Of a stretch of 64,000 nt of DNA, positions 27,540 to 38,278 are shown piece by piece (the first letter of the stretch is position 1; each line of letters starts with the position of its first letter). Location of the stretch: positions 1 through 64,000 of the forward strand of contig DCDE01000004.1 of the NCBI GenBank assembly GCA_002316275.1. The letters run 5' to 3'. The translations under genes and the position numbers were made by a program. This stretch comes from Caldifarciminota bacterium UBA1063 (GTDB taxonomy: Bacteria; Hydrothermota; Hydrothermia; UBA1063). The notes under the pieces are model-generated. The model had not been told where the DNA came from and searched no databases. It worked only from the letters and a program-made list of their open reading frames with translations.

Positions 27540-29711
27540 ATGGAACTTACAAAGCTTATAGAAAAAGTAGAAGACTTAAAAGAAAAACACAACTCTGTTA
27601 CAAGAGCCCTTTCAAAACTTAACGAGTTTTATAACAAAGGCGAGATTACTGAAAAGCAATTTAAAATCCTTAAAGGAGATTATGAAAAAGAGATTAATTT
27701 CCTTAGCAAAGAACTGGACGAACTCCTCAATAGTGTGAGGGAACAAACAGAAGAATTTGGAAATCAGCTGAAAAACCTTAATGTGGATTATAATAAAATA
27801 AAGATCAATATCCTCATAGGTGAGATCCCTCCAGATAAAGGGAAAGCAGAGCTTGCCCAAATAGCAAAGCAGATGGCTCTCACCCAGCACAGTTACGACC
27901 AGTACAAAAGCATAATTGAGGCGCAAACTGAGGAAGATTTCGAAGTAATTAAAAAGATGTCTCCTCCAGCTAGCGTAAAGGTAGAGAACGTTACACCTGT
28001 CCAAGATTTACTACATCAAGAAGAGGAACTCCGAAATAAGAGGTTCAACGGCAAGGCAGAATTATATCTGAAGCCTTTGGAAGGGCTTTATAATAGACTT
28101 GAAAAAATTAAAGATTTCCTAACAGTGAGCATAACAGAATTAGAGTCGCAGAAAAATGCATTGGAAGAGGAGGCGGGAAAACTCGTTATTAAAATAAGAA
28201 TGGGTGGTAGTGAAGAACAATCTGCAAGAAATAATCTGATGGAAGTAATAAAGAAAGTAAAGGATTATGACGAATTGCTTGCAAAGATATCTAAGATTAT
28301 TGACGAAATAAATTCCAGACTCGGTGTTAAGGAATCCGTGTTGATCGGGGCTCAGGAAGACGCATCTAAGATAGGACAGATCGAAGAGATCAATCTTGAA
28401 GAAGCCTCAAGAATCCTCGAAGAGTTAGAAAAGCAAGGTTTAGAAGTGATAAATACAGATACTACTGAAATTATCAAGTCTGAGAAAGAAGAGGAAGAAT
28501 TAGTTGGAGAAGAGAAACAAATAACCGAGCCATCTGCCCCTAAAATCATTAAGGCATCTGAAAGGAAAAAGAGGTCACCAGTCGCACCGATACTCGTTAT
28601 CTCCTTACTCATAGTTATCGGTGTGCTTTTTGCTGTTTATAGGAACTTCTACTTTGTGCCGGAACAAAGAGCTCAAGTTATCTTCCCATGCTATATGGGG
28701 AACCCTGCACACAACTACAATGTAAAAGCTTTAATTATACCCCAACCCCCAAGAATTGAATGGTCCCGCAAAATAGGTGGCTCTCCAGTACAACCTGCAA
28801 TCAATAAAGGTATTATTTACATTGGCACCCAAGCAGGAACACTCTATGCAATAGATTCCTCAGGAAACGCCTTATGGAGCGTCCCATTGAATGGCTCTAT
28901 TCTCCACACTCCCGTAATTGTGGATGATAAGATTATCGTTGGAACCCTCGACGGTTTTTTGTATATATTAAATACATCTGGGCAGATAATTCTCACTGAA
29001 TCTCTTGGTGGTGGGATTGCTTCCCCACCCATAGCCTATGGGGAAATAATCTACATACCCGTATTTCAGGAAGGTATATATGCTTATAATATTAATCAAG
29101 ACAGAATAGAATGGAAATTTGCAACAGAAGGCATGGTTAAAAATATTCCGGTGATCGATGAATCAAATCTATACATAGCTGACTTATCTGGGAAAATTTA
29201 TATACTTAATAGGAGCGATGGCATGGAGGTAGCGAGTTTTAAGACATCTGGCCCCATTGAGAGTTATCCAGTACTTTATGAAGGAAATATTTACTATGCG
29301 AACAGCACGGGCGAAATAGGATGCTACGATACAAGAAAAAGAACCCTTCTTTGGTCTTTTAATCTAATGGAACCCGTTTCTGGAAGTCCAGCCATTCAGG
29401 ATTCCTTTGTTATCTATACTACTGCTTTCGGAAGAATTTTCTGCCACAATTATAGATCAGGGATAAGATTATGGGACTTTAACACACAAAATTTAATATT
29501 CTCAACACCTGTAATTATTGATTCCTTCGTTTTCATCACAACGACCACCAGTGTAGGCGACTTTGGTGAGTTGTATTGTTTGAATCTGCAGAACGGCAGT
29601 CTAAACTGGGTACTACCTATACCCGGGGTTCTTGAGACTGCCCCCGTTTTCTGGGATAACCGTCTCTTCTTAGTCGCCAGGGACGGAACCTTCTATGCAA
29701 TGAGTTTTTGA
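27540..29711 (+). CDS. Membrane-anchored coiled-coil protein with extracytoplasmic PQQ-type beta-propeller
   Basis: A 723-residue protein starting at ATG 27540 (see promoter). Residues about 1-320 are charged, heptad-rich coiled coil with no signal peptide, so they should be cytoplasmic. One transmembrane helix lies at about 348-368 (ILVISLLIVIGVLFAVY). The remainder is a beta-propeller of PQQ/BamB-like repeats (IIYIGTQAGTLYAIDSSG, YILNTSGQIIL, LYIADLSGKIYILNRSDG, YYANSTGEIGCYD) predicted outside the membrane. The topology suggests a sensor or scaffold joining an envelope propeller to a cytoplasmic coiled coil; function is unknown. The propeller resembles BamB, but BamB is a lipoprotein without a cytoplasmic part. 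Confidence 0.8.
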   Translation: MELTKLIEKVEDLKEKHNSVTRALSKLNEFYNKGEITEKQFKILKGDYEKEINFLSKELDELLNSVREQTEEFGNQLKNLNVDYNKIKINILIGEIPPDKGKAELAQIAKQMALTQHSYDQYKSIIEAQTEEDFEVIKKMSPPASVKVENVTPVQDLLHQEEELRNKRFNGKAELYLKPLEGLYNRLEKIKDFLTVSITELESQKNALEEEAGKLVIKIRMGGSEEQSARNNLMEVIKKVKDYDELLAKISKIIDEINSRLGVKESVLIGAQEDASKIGQIEEINLEEASRILEELEKQGLEVINTDTTEIIKSEKEEEELVGEEKQITEPSAPKIIKASERKKRSPVAPILVISLLIVIGVLFAVYRNFYFVPEQRAQVIFPCYMGNPAHNYNVKALIIPQPPRIEWSRKIGGSPVQPAINKGIIYIGTQAGTLYAIDSSGNALWSVPLNGSILHTPVIVDDKIIVGTLDGFLYILNTSGQIILTESLGGGIASPPIAYGEIIYIPVFQEGIYAYNINQDRIEWKFATEGMVKNIPVIDESNLYIADLSGKIYILNRSDGMEVASFKTSGPIESYPVLYEGNIYYANSTGEIGCYDTRKRTLLWSFNLMEPVSGSPAIQDSFVIYTTAFGRIFCHNYRSGIRLWDFNTQNLIFSTPVIIDSFVFITTTTSVGDFGELYCLNLQNGSLNWVLPIPGVLETAPVFWDNRLFLVARDGTFYAMSF

Positions 29712-29736
29712 TAATACGGCTTCATCCCATTATACT
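29708..29736 (+). promoter_or_regulatory. Predicted promoter of tRNA-Lys-purE-purC
   Basis: TTGATA (29708-29713), 17-base spacer, TATACT (29731-29736). The -35 box overlaps the stop codon of the PQQ-propeller gene. The start would be about four bases before the tRNA. Confidence 0.65.
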
Positions 29737-29746
29737 ATGGTTCAAC

Positions 29747-29819
29747 GGGCCGTTAGCTCAGGAGGTAGAGCACCGGATTTTTAATCCGGTGGCCGCAGGT
29801 TCGAGTCCTGCACGGCCCA
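29747..29819 (+). tRNA. tRNA-Lys (anticodon TTT)
   Basis: A 73-base tRNA. Acceptor GGGCCGT pairs with ACGGCCC, discriminator A. Anticodon stem CCGGA/TCCGG encloses loop TTTTTAA, giving TTT. The T-loop is GGTTCGAGTCC. CCA is not encoded. purE starts 17 bases after its end with no intervening promoter or terminator visible. Confidence 0.96.
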
Positions 29820-29836
29820 GTTAATTCAGGAGTAAA

Positions 29837-30310
29837 ATGGCTCAAATAGTTATAATAATGGGATCAAAAGCAGATATTACCCACTCGGAGGCAATCAAAA
29901 AGGAGTTGGAAAAATTCAATATAAATGTAATAATGCGCATCGCATCTGCCCACAAATTACCTCTAAAAGTCTTAGAGATCATTAAAGAATATGAAAAGGA
30001 TACCCAAGCTTTTATCACTGTTGCGGGCAAAAGCAATGCTTTAAGCGGGCTCGTGGATTTTCACACCGTAAAACCTGTAATCGCATGCCCTCCCTATTCA
30101 GAAAAATTTTGTGGTTCTGACCTGTTTTCCTCCTTGAGAATGCCTAAAGGTGTAGCTCCTATGGTGGTACTGGAACCTGAGCAGGCTGCATTGGCAGCTG
30201 CAAAGATTATTGCAATGTCCGATGAAAATGTTCGTCTCAAACTCTCCAGATACAGAATTAAACTCAAAGAGGAGATCGAAAAAGCAGACCAGGACCTTCT
30301 TAATGGGTAG
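29837..30310 (+). CDS. purE: 5-(carboxyamino)imidazole ribonucleotide mutase / AIR carboxylase PurE
   Basis: PurE makes CAIR in purine synthesis. This 157-residue protein has the N-terminal GSKAD loop, SAHKLP catalytic segment (conserved Ser-Ala-His), and AGKSNALSG loop. The SAHK form and the shape of the loops look more like class II PurE, which carboxylates AIR directly with CO2 and needs no PurK; no purK is nearby, but this class call is tentative. AGGAG lies four bases before the ATG. It lies directly behind tRNA-Lys and overlaps purC by 8 bases. Confidence 0.9.
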   Translation: MAQIVIIMGSKADITHSEAIKKELEKFNINVIMRIASAHKLPLKVLEIIKEYEKDTQAFITVAGKSNALSGLVDFHTVKPVIACPPYSEKFCGSDLFSSLRMPKGVAPMVVLEPEQAALAAAKIIAMSDENVRLKLSRYRIKLKEEIEKADQDLLNG

Positions 30311-31325
30311 TGTTAAGGATCTTGAGATATTGGAAGCTCCAACAGATTTTGGAACCGGTATAGGAAGGTTTATTTTCTCTGACCGTTATTCTGTTTTCGA
30401 TTGGGGAGAAATGCCTGACCATATCCCAGAAAAGGGAAAAGCCATATGTCTAACAACATCATACTTTTTCGAACAACTTGAATCCCTTGGCATTAAAACT
30501 CATTATATTGGAATCGTCGAAAATGGCGTAGCACGAAAGCTATCAGAGATCAGTTTACCATCAAACACAATGGAATTTAAAATGGTAAGGGTAATAAAAC
30601 CTTCCTCCGACGGGATAACATACAACTACGAGCTTTTCAAATCGCTCAAGTCTAATTTCCTAATTCCACTCGAAGTTATATATCGTAATAGCTTACCTTC
30701 CGGCTCTTCTTTACTAAAGAGGCTACAATCAGGAGAAGCAAAACCAGAAGATTTTGGGCTGGATTATATACCCCAGCCTGACACGAAGCTCTCCCGTCCT
30801 GTCCTCGACTTCTCAACAAAATTGGAGATAACAGACCGCTATTTAAAAGAAAACGAAGCAATGGAGATAAGTGGCCTCAATGGAGAAGAGTTTTCCAAGC
30901 TTAAATCCATTGCCTTTTTCTTAAATGGAATTATCAGCCAAAAGGCTAACACTCTTGGCCTTTATAATGAAGACGGGAAGTTTGAATTTGCAATGGACGA
31001 ACAAAGAAACCTTATGGTTGTGGATGCCGTCGGAACGCTCGATGAATGTAGGTTTACTTACGAGGGAGTCCCATTTAGTAAAGAAATAATGAGGATCTTC
31101 TACCGAAATACTCCATGGTATCAAGAGGTAGAAAAGGCCAAAAGGGAAGACAGGATAAACTGGAAGAAGCTGGTCTCTCAGAGTCCCCCGGCCCTTCCCC
31201 CGGAATGGAAAAACCTCGTCAGCGATATCTACAAAAGTTACGCTAATGAGGTAACAGGGGTAAAATTTTTCGAAACAAAACCCTTAAAAGAAGTTCTAAA
31301 CCAGCTTAAACATATTCTAAATTAA
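30303..31325 (+). CDS. purC: SAICAR synthetase PurC
   Basis: PurC joins aspartate to CAIR with ATP. It starts at ATG 30303, overlapping purE (frame open further upstream but inside purE). The 340 residues exceed the usual 230-250 of many bacterial PurC proteins and are nearer the longer archaeal and eukaryotic form. Recognisable parts are GIGRFIFSDRYSVFDWG, PLEVIYRNSLPSGSSLLKRL, SKLEITDRYL-like TKLEITDRYL, and LMVVDAVGTLDECRF carrying the metal and substrate acids. It is followed by about 110 non-coding bases before the next tRNA promoter. Confidence 0.93.
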   Translation: MGSVKDLEILEAPTDFGTGIGRFIFSDRYSVFDWGEMPDHIPEKGKAICLTTSYFFEQLESLGIKTHYIGIVENGVARKLSEISLPSNTMEFKMVRVIKPSSDGITYNYELFKSLKSNFLIPLEVIYRNSLPSGSSLLKRLQSGEAKPEDFGLDYIPQPDTKLSRPVLDFSTKLEITDRYLKENEAMEISGLNGEEFSKLKSIAFFLNGIISQKANTLGLYNEDGKFEFAMDEQRNLMVVDAVGTLDECRFTYEGVPFSKEIMRIFYRNTPWYQEVEKAKREDRINWKKLVSQSPPALPPEWKNLVSDIYKSYANEVTGVKFFETKPLKEVLNQLKHILN

Positions 31326-31437
31326 GTCTCCAGCTCTTACTTAAACCAAGCTAAACCGTTTCCCCTCGCTAACTTTGGCCGAGCTTAGAGATTGTCATTA
31401 TATTCCCATCGTCGCAGTATGGATAAATAATCCAAAT

Positions 31438-31466
31438 TTGCCCTTTCATATCGGTTGTATTATAAT
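31438..31466 (+). promoter_or_regulatory. Predicted promoter of tRNA-Glu-tRNA-Gln-guaB
   Basis: TTGCCC (31438-31443), 17-base spacer, perfect TATAAT (31461-31466). The start falls about seven bases before tRNA-Glu. It is the only promoter I can see for guaB. Confidence 0.68.
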
Positions 31467-31479
31467 ATACAAACTTTGG

Positions 31480-31554
31480 GGCGCTATCGTCTAGTCCGGC
31501 TAAGGACACCTGGTTCTCAGCCAGGAGACCCGGGTTCAAATCCCGGTGGCGCTA
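31480..31554 (+). tRNA. tRNA-Glu (anticodon CTC)
   Basis: A 75-base tRNA. Acceptor GGCGCTA pairs with TGGCGCT (first pair G-U, one U-G), discriminator A. Anticodon stem CCTGG/CCAGG encloses TTCTCAG, giving CTC. T-arm is CCGGGTTCAAATCCCGG. CCA is not encoded. Confidence 0.92.
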
Positions 31555-31557
31555 ATT

Positions 31558-31629
31558 TGGGGGATCGTCTAACTGGCAGGACAGCTGACTCTGGATCAGC
31601 CGGTCGGGGTTCGAATCCCTGTCCCCCAG
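31558..31629 (+). tRNA. tRNA-Gln (anticodon CTG)
   Basis: A 72-base tRNA beginning with T, as is usual for bacterial tRNA-Gln. Acceptor TGGGGGA pairs with TCCCCCA, discriminator G. Anticodon stem GCTGA/TCAGC encloses CTCTGGA, giving CTG. T-arm is GGGGTTCGAATCCC. CCA is not encoded. Only 11 bases lie between it and the guaB ATG. Confidence 0.93.
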
Positions 31630-31634
31630 TTTAA

Positions 31635-33526
<1,892 letters not shown>

Positions 33527-33532
33527 AAAATT

Positions 33533-33538
33533 ATTTTA
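33533..33538 (-). promoter_or_regulatory. Candidate -10 box of the LytR_C gene
   Basis: TAAAAT on the minus strand, six bases before the GTG start, at the same spacing as the other predicted leaderless promoters. No good -35 at 16-18 bases (ACTCTA at 17). Confidence 0.35.
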
Positions 33539-33639
33539 AAGCGCAGCAAGTGAATTAGAGTAGCCGTGCCGAACTAATAGAACACAATTGGCTTTTCAAC
33601 TTACGCGAAATAGAATTGCGTGTAGGATGATACGGGGAT

Positions 33640-33668
33640 TTGAAAAGAGCCATATAGAGTGTTAAAAT
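33640..33668 (+). promoter_or_regulatory. Predicted promoter of the fumarase beta gene, leaderless type
   Basis: TTGAAA (33640-33645), 17-base spacer, TAAAAT (33663-33668), six bases to ATG 33675. No Shine-Dalgarno sequence. Confidence 0.68.
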
Positions 33669-33674
33669 TCCATT

Positions 33675-34265
33675 ATGGCTCATTACGATTTAAGAGTCCC
33701 TTTCGTGGAAAAAGGAATTGTTGAGGCTTTAAAGGCAGGAGACAAGATTTCCCTAACCGGCACGATATATACAGCCAGAGATGCAGCCCATAAGAGGATA
33801 AAGCAAGAATTAGAGGAAGGTAGTTTTCATTACTTTCCTTTAACTGGTGCAGTAATCTATTACTGTGGACCGACGCCTGCACCGCCAGGAAGAGTTATTG
33901 GCTCTGCAGGACCTACTACTTCTTATAGGATGGACCCTTACGTCTCGTTGCTGGTCCAACATGGTGTAAAGGGCTTCATAGGAAAGGGTAAGAGAAGTCA
34001 AGAGGTTAAAGAAGTATTGAAAACGCACGGTGGCGTCTACTTAATTGCTACTGGTGGTGCCGGTGCACTACTCTCCACGAGAATTCTTTCAGCAAAAGTA
34101 ATAGCGTATCCAGACCTTGGTCCTGAAGCAATTTTCGAATTCTATGTAAAAGACTTCCCCGTTATCGTTGGAATCGATACTCATGGAAACGACATATATG
34201 AAATTGGACCATCAATGTGGCTTAATACACTTCAAAAGAATCCTCTAAATCCGTCAGAGAGATAG
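33675..34265 (+). CDS. Class I fumarate hydratase, beta (C-terminal) subunit
   Basis: Two-subunit class I hydratases (fumarase, L-tartrate dehydratase) carry the iron-sulfur cluster on the alpha chain and part of the active site on this beta chain. The 196-residue protein shows GTIYTARDAAHKRI, YYCGPTPAPPGRVIGSAGPTT and ATGGAGALLS, typical of the beta subunit. No alpha subunit is beside it, so the partner must be elsewhere. Fumarase is more likely than tartrate dehydratase but cannot be proven. The 3' end overlaps apbE by 34 bases tail-to-tail. Confidence 0.88.
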   Translation: MAHYDLRVPFVEKGIVEALKAGDKISLTGTIYTARDAAHKRIKQELEEGSFHYFPLTGAVIYYCGPTPAPPGRVIGSAGPTTSYRMDPYVSLLVQHGVKGFIGKGKRSQEVKEVLKTHGGVYLIATGGAGALLSTRILSAKVIAYPDLGPEAIFEFYVKDFPVIVGIDTHGNDIYEIGPSMWLNTLQKNPLNPSER

Positions 34266-35191
34266 GTCGTGTCATCGGTAATTATATAATATTCTATTCC
34301 CTTTACCCTCTCCCTCAACTTCTGTGCTCCATCTGGACCCAATACGAAGATGGCAGTTGCAAGCGCATCACAGTAGATTGCATCAGCGTACACTACTGTA
34401 ACGCTCCGGACCCCATTAGAGACAGGGTATCCTGTGAATGGTGAAAATATATGACTATACCTCTTTCCGTCCTGCTCTATGTATCTCTCGTAATCCCCCG
34501 AAGTACAACAGGATGTATTCGAAAGACTTATCACATCAACTATATCTTCTCCATAAGGATTTCGAATACCTACCCTCCACTTTTTACCATTCCTGGTCCC
34601 TAATAAAAAGAGATCCCCACCGGCATCGATGAGCGCCGAAGTTACTCCCTTATTATGCAAAAAATTTGCAGCTAGTTGAATTGCATACCCTTTGGCAATA
34701 CCTGCAAGGGTGATCATTTGGTTTTTGCCCACCTTTACCATTCCATCTTGGATTTTGACCTTTCTATAATCTACGTAACCTTTATACTTCTCTATAGAAT
34801 CCAATGGTGGGAAGATATATTTCCCTTGTTCATCAAAGTGCCAGAGATGTACAATAGAACCCACAGTAATATCAAAGGCACCATCCGTCATCTCAGCCAC
34901 TTCGAGAGCTTTTGCAATACAGTCAGCGGTATAGGGATGAACCTTCACAAAACCCTTACTAATATTTATTTTAAAGATATCGGAAGTCTCCTTAATCGGG
35001 TTCATCAAAGAATCAATAGTTCTAAAAATCTCGTAAACAGAATCGGATAGATACGAAGTCGATTCCGGAAGTGTAACATTCAAAACCGTTCCCATCACCA
35101 TATAGGTTTTGGTTTTAAAAGCTTCTCTCTTAGAGCAACCTCCAATTAAAAGAAGTAAAAAAAGGAAAATGGGCTGAAGGAACCTGTTCAT
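34232..35191 (-). CDS. apbE: ApbE-type FAD:protein FMN transferase (lipoprotein)
   Basis: ApbE attaches FMN covalently to Thr of flavoproteins outside the inner membrane, including RnfD and RnfG. The 319-residue protein has a lipoprotein signal (LLLIGGC, Cys19), the MGT start (MVMGTVLNVTLP), AGIAKGYAIQLAANFL, ALIDAGGDLFLLG, and the metal-binding end (ADAIYCDALATAIFVLG). The complete Rnf complex in this window (49770-55044) supplies its expected targets. It overlaps tldD by four bases (ATGA) and is last in the nadC-nadX-tldD-apbE operon. Confidence 0.93.
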   Translation of the reverse strand: MNRFLQPIFLFLLLLIGGCSKREAFKTKTYMVMGTVLNVTLPESTSYLSDSVYEIFRTIDSLMNPIKETSDIFKINISKGFVKVHPYTADCIAKALEVAEMTDGAFDITVGSIVHLWHFDEQGKYIFPPLDSIEKYKGYVDYRKVKIQDGMVKVGKNQMITLAGIAKGYAIQLAANFLHNKGVTSALIDAGGDLFLLGTRNGKKWRVGIRNPYGEDIVDVISLSNTSCCTSGDYERYIEQDGKRYSHIFSPFTGYPVSNGVRSVTVVYADAIYCDALATAIFVLGPDGAQKLRERVKGIEYYIITDDTTYLSDGFRGFF

Positions 35192-36609
35192 CTGGAGGGC
35201 ATCACTTTAACCTTCTGAAATTTGCACGGAGGACTGCCATGTCCTACTCCCATTAACTGGCCTGGCTCACCTTTACTGCAGCCTGTCAATCCATTTTGTT
35301 CAAATTCCTTTGCGTTCCCAACCATCAAAAGGTTATTCCAAAATATAGGTGTGATGCCTGTATAGGATGGATTTTTAACCATACCCTTTATCTTACCGTC
35401 GATTATAAGATATCCCAGTTCTGTCCCGAACTGGAAGTTAAGGCGTCTATCATCAATAGACCAAGCTTTGCTGGTCTCCATCAAAATGCCGTATTTGGTA
35501 CTACTTATCATCTCCTCAAGAGAAGAATCTCCAGGCATTAAATTAACGTTGGTCATCCGTACGATGGGGATTCTAGACCAGTCTTGCGCTCTCGCAGCAC
35601 CGGAGCTCGAACTCTTAATATGAAAGGCACTCTCCCTCGAAGACAGATAACCTCTTAATATCCCGTCCTTGATAAGGGCAATCTTCCGCGCCTTCACTCC
35701 CTCATCATCATAACCGAATGTACCAAGCCCGTATCTCACCATAGAATCCTGATACACGTTCAGAATTTCTGAACCATACTGAAAATTATTTAATTTATCA
35801 ATAGAAGCGAAGCTTGTACCGGCATACGAAGCTTCAAAGGCAAGAACCCGGTCTAATTCTAATGGGTGACCAATAGATTCATGAATCTGAAGGATCATGT
35901 GGTCAGGAGTGAGGATAAGGTCCATCTCACCTTCTGGACAGTTATGCGCGTAGAGGAGCTTATCAACTTCTTCAACCAACTTTTCAGCCCTTTTCACTAA
36001 ATTTAGTTCTTCGATATGCTCATAGCCTTTCCGGAGTACACTGGAGAAGGTTCGCTCCTGCACGTCCTTACTGTTAGAAGCAACAACCCTTAATGATGCG
36101 CCAGAATCTACGAACCTTTGCTCAATTAAACTGCCTTCAGTATTCGCAAAAATTTGCCTAAAGTCTCTAAACTCAAGGGACGAACTCCTCTTCCTGATGC
36201 GCCTACCTTTTAGAGCATCATCGACTGATAGCAACAATGCGATCTTATCCTCTTGACTTACCTTAAAGGGGTCTTTCTGAAATTCACTAATATAAGAATC
36301 CACATAAACTTCTTCATCTGTTAGATTAACTTCCCTACCAGTTGTCGAAAGGGAAGTGGCTATTTTAATCGCCCTTATTACGGCTTCTTCAACATCTCCT
36401 ACGGACATAGAACTAACCGCAGCAAATCCCCACCTGCCACTCACCAGCACTCTGATGCCCATACCTCTGTTTTCCGTTATCGAAATATTTTCAACAATAC
36501 CATCCTTTACCGTTAATTGCTCGGTTAAAATCCCTACAGATCTCACATCTCCATAAGATACCTTTCTCATTTTTAGGAAATCCACTATACTGAGCACGAA
36601 GTCCTTCAT
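35188..36609 (-). CDS. tldD: TldD/PmbA-family metalloprotease
   Basis: This 473-residue protein has the HExxxH zinc motif of TldD (HESIGHPLELD) and typical stretches such as SVGDVEEAVIRAI, EGSLIEQRFVDS and GYLSSRESA. TldD works with TldE/PmbA in peptide processing and degradation. The partner is not adjacent, so it may be elsewhere or this protein may act alone, as in some archaea. It begins two bases after nadX and overlaps apbE by four. Confidence 0.9.
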   Translation of the reverse strand: MKDFVLSIVDFLKMRKVSYGDVRSVGILTEQLTVKDGIVENISITENRGMGIRVLVSGRWGFAAVSSMSVGDVEEAVIRAIKIATSLSTTGREVNLTDEEVYVDSYISEFQKDPFKVSQEDKIALLLSVDDALKGRRIRKRSSSLEFRDFRQIFANTEGSLIEQRFVDSGASLRVVASNSKDVQERTFSSVLRKGYEHIEELNLVKRAEKLVEEVDKLLYAHNCPEGEMDLILTPDHMILQIHESIGHPLELDRVLAFEASYAGTSFASIDKLNNFQYGSEILNVYQDSMVRYGLGTFGYDDEGVKARKIALIKDGILRGYLSSRESAFHIKSSSSGAARAQDWSRIPIVRMTNVNLMPGDSSLEEMISSTKYGILMETSKAWSIDDRRLNFQFGTELGYLIIDGKIKGMVKNPSYTGITPIFWNNLLMVGNAKEFEQNGLTGCSKGEPGQLMGVGHGSPPCKFQKVKVMPSR

Positions 36610-36611
36610 CC

Positions 36612-37394
36612 TTAGCTCCCTATAACAATATTTTTCCCTAAACTCCGAAGTACTTCGAGGCAGGAGAGGGCAGCTAAAAAACTGGTTCTTGGATTCTCAG
36701 GAAATGGTAAATTCTTCAGAGCAATTCTTAGGTCCCCCGCTTCTGATTTTACTTCAATCTTATGTTCATTAGACTTTACCTTTGGGTCAGCAATTATAAC
36801 AACTTCAAGCTTGTCCAACATATCTCCAGCGAGTCCGAGCGCTATTGCCACATTTATATTCTGAGGAAACAGTTTAGCTGCATCACTTGCTGATCCTCTA
36901 AATAGAACTTCAGGCTCTGGAGACTTACTTCCGAGACCTGAAGGGGGTTTTCTGGTCACAAGTCTTGCACTCTTAATCTTTACGTTGGAAAGCGCCTTCA
37001 AAGCATCAAGTCCAGCAATTGCCCCAGAAGGAATGTAAAGCATCCTTCTTTTATCTTTGACATACTTAAAAAGAGACTCTCTAAATGCATCATCTGCCAG
37101 CGCGCCCGCACTCATAACTACAAGGTCTTTCTCCGCATCAAATATACTAAAAGCATATGATTTCAGTGCTTCCTGAGACGCCGCCTCGAGAACTATATCA
37201 ATATCGCTCTTCATAAACTCACTAAAATCTGAAGCAACAAAAGGCTTCCTGCTAAGCGAAGAATAAAGCATGTAAGCCTTTTCTACTTTCACATCATAGA
37301 TAGAGTTTAAAACGATGTTTTCAACATCTCCACCGTCAACCTTTCCTGCAATAAAGGTCCCTATTGCACCGCATCCAATTATACCGAGTCTCAT
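36612..37394 (-). CDS. nadX: L-aspartate dehydrogenase NadX
   Basis: NadX oxidises aspartate to iminoaspartate for NAD synthesis, replacing NadB in many anaerobes and thermophiles because it needs no oxygen. The 260-residue protein has GIIGCGAIGTF (Rossmann), VLEAASQEALK, VVMSAGALAD, YIPSGAIAGLDALKA, and RKPPSGL, all typical. It overlaps nadC by four bases, which supports the assignment. nadA is not in the window. Confidence 0.94.
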   Translation of the reverse strand: MRLGIIGCGAIGTFIAGKVDGGDVENIVLNSIYDVKVEKAYMLYSSLSRKPFVASDFSEFMKSDIDIVLEAASQEALKSYAFSIFDAEKDLVVMSAGALADDAFRESLFKYVKDKRRMLYIPSGAIAGLDALKALSNVKIKSARLVTRKPPSGLGSKSPEPEVLFRGSASDAAKLFPQNINVAIALGLAGDMLDKLEVVIIADPKVKSNEHKIEVKSEAGDLRIALKNLPFPENPRTSFLAALSCLEVLRSLGKNIVIGS

Positions 37395-38233
37395 ATTTCC
37401 ACCTCAAGACTCACATCACAGCTTCTTATAACCTTAGTTAACACCCCCGCAGAAATCACATTAGGACCAGCCTTCACATAATCCTCGAGGTTATCAAAAT
37501 TGATGCCGCCAGAAGCCTCAAGAATCACCTTCCCGTAATAGCCTCGATCCTTGTATGCGTCAACTACCTTCGAAATGTCCTCAGGGGTCATATTGTCGAG
37601 CATAACAATATCTGCTCCCATTTCTGCCGCCTTCATTGCATCATCAAAACTTTCAACTTCTATTTCAATCTTGTGTGCAAAGCTTACTTTATTCTTTGCT
37701 AATTCCAGGGCTTTCTCCACACCACCGAGAACCTTTAGATGATTATCTTTTATCAGTACCTCGTCTGAAAGAGAAAATCTGTGGGTATCACCACCTCCGG
37801 CCTCAAAAGCCATCTTTTCAAAAAACCTAAGTCCTGGAGATGTTTTCCTTGTACATGCAACCTTTACGTCAGGATTTATAGATTTTGCCTTCATCACAAA
37901 AAAGGCTACCTGGGTCGTAAGTCCGGAAAGATGGGAAATGAGGTTCAATACCGTACGCTCAACCTCCAGAATTTTTCGCGCACTTCCGTAAAGCAACACC
38001 AATATGTCCCCCTTAATTACCCAGTCTCCATCAAGTTTTTTGAGCTCTGATTTTACCCCAATATAATCAAAGATCATCTGAGTATATTGAAGCCCAAAAG
38101 CCTTGAAATTCTCCCTGGCTTCGATGCGTGCCTTACAAGAATCACCCTCAGGAATTAGGAGAGAGGTAATATCTTGAAAGGGAATGTCTTCATCTATGAA
38201 TTCCAGCAATCTTTTTAAAATTCCCTGTTCCAT
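37391..38233 (-). CDS. nadC: Quinolinate phosphoribosyltransferase NadC
   Basis: NadC converts quinolinate and PRPP to nicotinate mononucleotide. The start at ATG 38233 gives 280 residues, the usual length; the frame is open to 38269 but that segment is non-typical and would contain the promoter. The sequence shows ERTVLNLISHLSGLTTQV, ACTRKTSPGLRFFEKMA, GGGDTHRFSLSDEVLIKDNH, and IEVESFDDAMKAAEMGADIVMLDN, all conserved. It is first in the nadC-nadX-tldD-apbE operon. Confidence 0.95.
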   Translation of the reverse strand: MEQGILKRLLEFIDEDIPFQDITSLLIPEGDSCKARIEARENFKAFGLQYTQMIFDYIGVKSELKKLDGDWVIKGDILVLLYGSARKILEVERTVLNLISHLSGLTTQVAFFVMKAKSINPDVKVACTRKTSPGLRFFEKMAFEAGGGDTHRFSLSDEVLIKDNHLKVLGGVEKALELAKNKVSFAHKIEIEVESFDDAMKAAEMGADIVMLDNMTPEDISKVVDAYKDRGYYGKVILEASGGINFDNLEDYVKAGPNVISAGVLTKVIRSCDVSLEVEI

Positions 38234-38240
38234 CATTATA

Positions 38241-38269
38241 ATTATTAAACTTTTGTGTAGAATAAGCAA
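38241..38269 (-). promoter_or_regulatory. Predicted promoter of the nadC operon, leaderless type
   Basis: On the minus strand TTGCTT (38269-38264), 17-base spacer, AATAAT (38246-38241), then seven bases to ATG 38233. It overlaps the divergent sucD promoter region, where TAGAAT (38258-38263, plus strand) is the likely -10 box. Confidence 0.5.
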
Positions 38270-38278
38270 GGGGGAGTT

